From the NCBI GenBank assembly GCA_003152255.1, contig PLZT01000714.1, positions 1-7,162 of the forward strand: 7,162 nt of DNA. Reading direction: 5' to 3'. Under the pieces are notes generated by a model. That model was not told the origin of the DNA, ran no database searches, and was given only the letters and a program-made list of their open reading frames with translations. Shown here one piece after another: positions 6,044 through 7,162 of the stretch. Origin of the DNA: Methylocystaceae bacterium (lineage in GTDB: Bacteria; Pseudomonadota; Alphaproteobacteria; Rhizobiales; Beijerinckiaceae). The stretch's first letter is position 1, and the number at the start of each line of letters is the position of its first letter. The position numbers and the translations under genes are program-made.

Positions 6044-6856
6044 CTATTCGCCGCCGCCGTTCAAATCCTCGGGCCGCGGTTGCAGCATGATGTTGTAGCC
6101 GGCGTCGACCAAATGAATTTCGCCGGTCACGCCGCCCGACAGCTCCGACAAAAGATAAAGCGCCGAACCGCCGATTTCGTCGAGCGTGATCATGCGCCGC
6201 AGCGGGCAGTGCGCTTTCTGGAACGCGCCCATCGCGCGCGCGCCGGTGATGCCGGCGCCCGCCATGGTGCGCACCGGTCCGGGCGAAATCGCATTCACTC
6301 TAATGCCGCGATCGCCGAAATCGGCGGCGAGATAACGCACCGAGGAATCCAGCGCCGCCTTGGCGACGCCCATAACATTGTAATTGGGCATGACATGGGT
6401 GCCGCCGGCGAAACTCACCGTCAACAACGATCCGCCGCTCTTCATCATCGCGGCGGCGCGCTTCGCCGCCTCGGTGAAGGAGAAACATGAGATCACCAGC
6501 GTGCGGATAAAGTTCTCGCGGCTGGTGTCGGCGTAAAGGCCCTTCAGCTCGTTCTTGTCGGAATAGGCGATGGAGTGGACGAGAAAATCCAGTTCCCCCC
6601 ACTCCTCCCGCAGCCGGGCGAACACCGCGTCGACCGTCGAAATATCCTCGGCGTCGCAAGGAAGCACAAGGTCCGAGCCAAGCTCCTTGGCGAGCGGGGC
6701 CACGCGCTTCAGGATCGCGTCGCCCTGATAGGTGAAGGCGAGCTCCGCGCCATGCTCGCCGAGCTTTCGGGCGATGCCATAGGCGATCGAATGGTCGTTG
6801 GCGACCCCCATCACGAGGCCGCGCTTGCCTTGCATCAAACCTTTTGAACCCGTCAT
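6044..6856 (-). CDS. fabI: Enoyl-[acyl-carrier-protein] reductase (NADH)
   Basis: The protein has 270 residues, the usual FabI length. It reduces the trans-2 double bond of enoyl-ACP in the last step of each cytosolic fatty-acid elongation cycle. The dinucleotide site is GLVMGVANDHSIAYGIA (residues 13-29), which fits the FabI-type SDR fold. The catalytic pair is Y159 and K166 in PNYNVMGVAK, matching Y156 and K163 of E. coli FabI. The C-terminal GEIHLVDAGYNIM is also typical. Two positions differ from E. coli: F91 stands where E. coli has G93, and F149 where it has Y146 (InhA also has Phe there). The start at 6856 is preceded on the minus strand by AAGGA (6871-6867) with a 10-base gap. An alternative Met8 has AAGG four bases upstream, but the longer GLMQGKRG-type N-terminus is usual in alphaproteobacteria. 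It lies 39 bases after fabB in the same direction, so the two are probably co-transcribed. Confidence 0.95.
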   Translation of the reverse strand: MTGSKGLMQGKRGLVMGVANDHSIAYGIARKLGEHGAELAFTYQGDAILKRVAPLAKELGSDLVLPCDAEDISTVDAVFARLREEWGELDFLVHSIAYSDKNELKGLYADTSRENFIRTLVISCFSFTEAAKRAAAMMKSGGSLLTVSFAGGTHVMPNYNVMGVAKAALDSSVRYLAADFGDRGIRVNAISPGPVRTMAGAGITGARAMGAFQKAHCPLRRMITLDEIGGSALYLLSELSGGVTGEIHLVDAGYNIMLQPRPEDLNGGGE

Positions 6857-6895
6857 CTATGATTGTTCCTTACACGATCCTTCTTCGCGCGCGAA

Positions 6896-7162
6896 TTAGG
6901 CGTCCGGATGCTTGAACACCAGAGTCGCGTTGGTGCCGCCAAAGCCGAAGGAGTTGGACAGCACCGCGCGCAAATGAGCATTATCGCGGCGTTCGCGAAG
7001 GATCGGCATGTCGGCGAAATCCGGATCGAGCTCCTCGATATTGGCGCTCTCGCAGATGAAGCCGTTCTGCATCATCAACAGGGAATAGATCGCCTCCTGC
7101 ACGCCGGTCGCGCCGAGCGAGTGGCCGGTCAGCGACTTGGTCGCGGAAATCGGCGGGCATTT
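6896..7162 (-). CDS. fabB: 3-oxoacyl-[acyl-carrier-protein] synthase I, C-terminal part (partial)
   Basis: The frame is open from the right edge of the window to a TAA at 6898-6896 and encodes the last 88 residues, starting [20 protein letters not shown]. The protein extends beyond the window. [20 protein letters not shown] carries the lysine and histidine that match K328 and H333 of the E. coli FabB active site, and [15 protein letters not shown] is the glycine-rich C-terminal motif of the thiolase fold. [16 protein letters not shown] and the IEELD segment favour FabB over FabF. The catalytic Cys and the other His lie outside the window. The enzyme condenses malonyl-ACP with acyl-ACP and, with FabA, is needed for unsaturated fatty acids in bacteria that use that route. 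The fabB-fabI order fits the fabA-fabB-fabI operon of alphaproteobacteria; fabA would be further upstream, out of view. Confidence 0.93.
   Translation of the reverse strand, partial: KCPPISATKSLTGHSLGATGVQEAIYSLLMMQNGFICESANIEELDPDFADMPILRERRDNAHLRAVLSNSFGFGGTNATLVFKHPDA

Noticed and set aside
5606..6490. A 294-residue plus-strand frame running from the reductase gene across the intergenic region into fabI
   Set aside because: It crosses the palindrome and two confidently assigned genes on opposite strands, and its product resembles no protein family.

Overview
The window is GC-rich, densely coding DNA from a bacterium, most likely an alphaproteobacterium of the Hyphomicrobiales (Rhizobiales). 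This rests on the fabB-fabI order, the alphaproteobacterial style of FabI (LDFLVHSIAYSDKNELKG, PNYNVMGVAKAAL), the GtrA/GT-C fusion type and the base composition. A methanotroph-like (Methylocystis/Methylosinus) source is a guess from general resemblance and cannot be shown from the sequence alone. No tRNA, rRNA, insertion sequence, CRISPR array or integration site is visible, and there is no gene-free stretch over 300 bases.

Left part, plus strand (1-4330): the last 19 codons of an upstream gene are followed after 2 bases by a 759-residue membrane protein. It joins a GtrA-like lipid-linked-sugar flippase domain to a GT-C-type glycosyltransferase-like domain with a soluble tail. After a 57-base gap comes a Tat-exported protein of unknown function. 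Its stop overlaps (ATGA) the start of a DUF1624/HGSNAT-type multi-pass membrane acyltransferase with a six-cysteine C-terminal tail. The three genes look like one transcription unit that ends at a clear intrinsic terminator (4343-4365). The inferred theme is sugar transfer across the inner membrane and acylation of an envelope glycan or lipid, with the Tat protein as an unknown partner.

Middle, plus strand (4381-5925): a single gene, behind a perfect Shine-Dalgarno sequence, encodes a Rieske [2Fe-2S] domain fused to an FAD/NAD(P)H ferredoxin reductase, with the AIFM3/AIFL architecture. Only 15 bases separate the preceding terminator from its ribosome binding site, so its promoter position is a puzzle.

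Convergent intergenic region (5926-6043): a perfect 18-bp inverted repeat carries a GANTC site in each arm and a third just outside. A smaller terminator-like hairpin follows.

Right part, minus strand (6044-7162): fabI (enoyl-ACP reductase) and, upstream of it, the C-terminal 88 residues of fabB (3-oxoacyl-ACP synthase I), which runs off the window. These are ordinary type II fatty-acid synthesis genes in one operon whose promoter lies outside the window.
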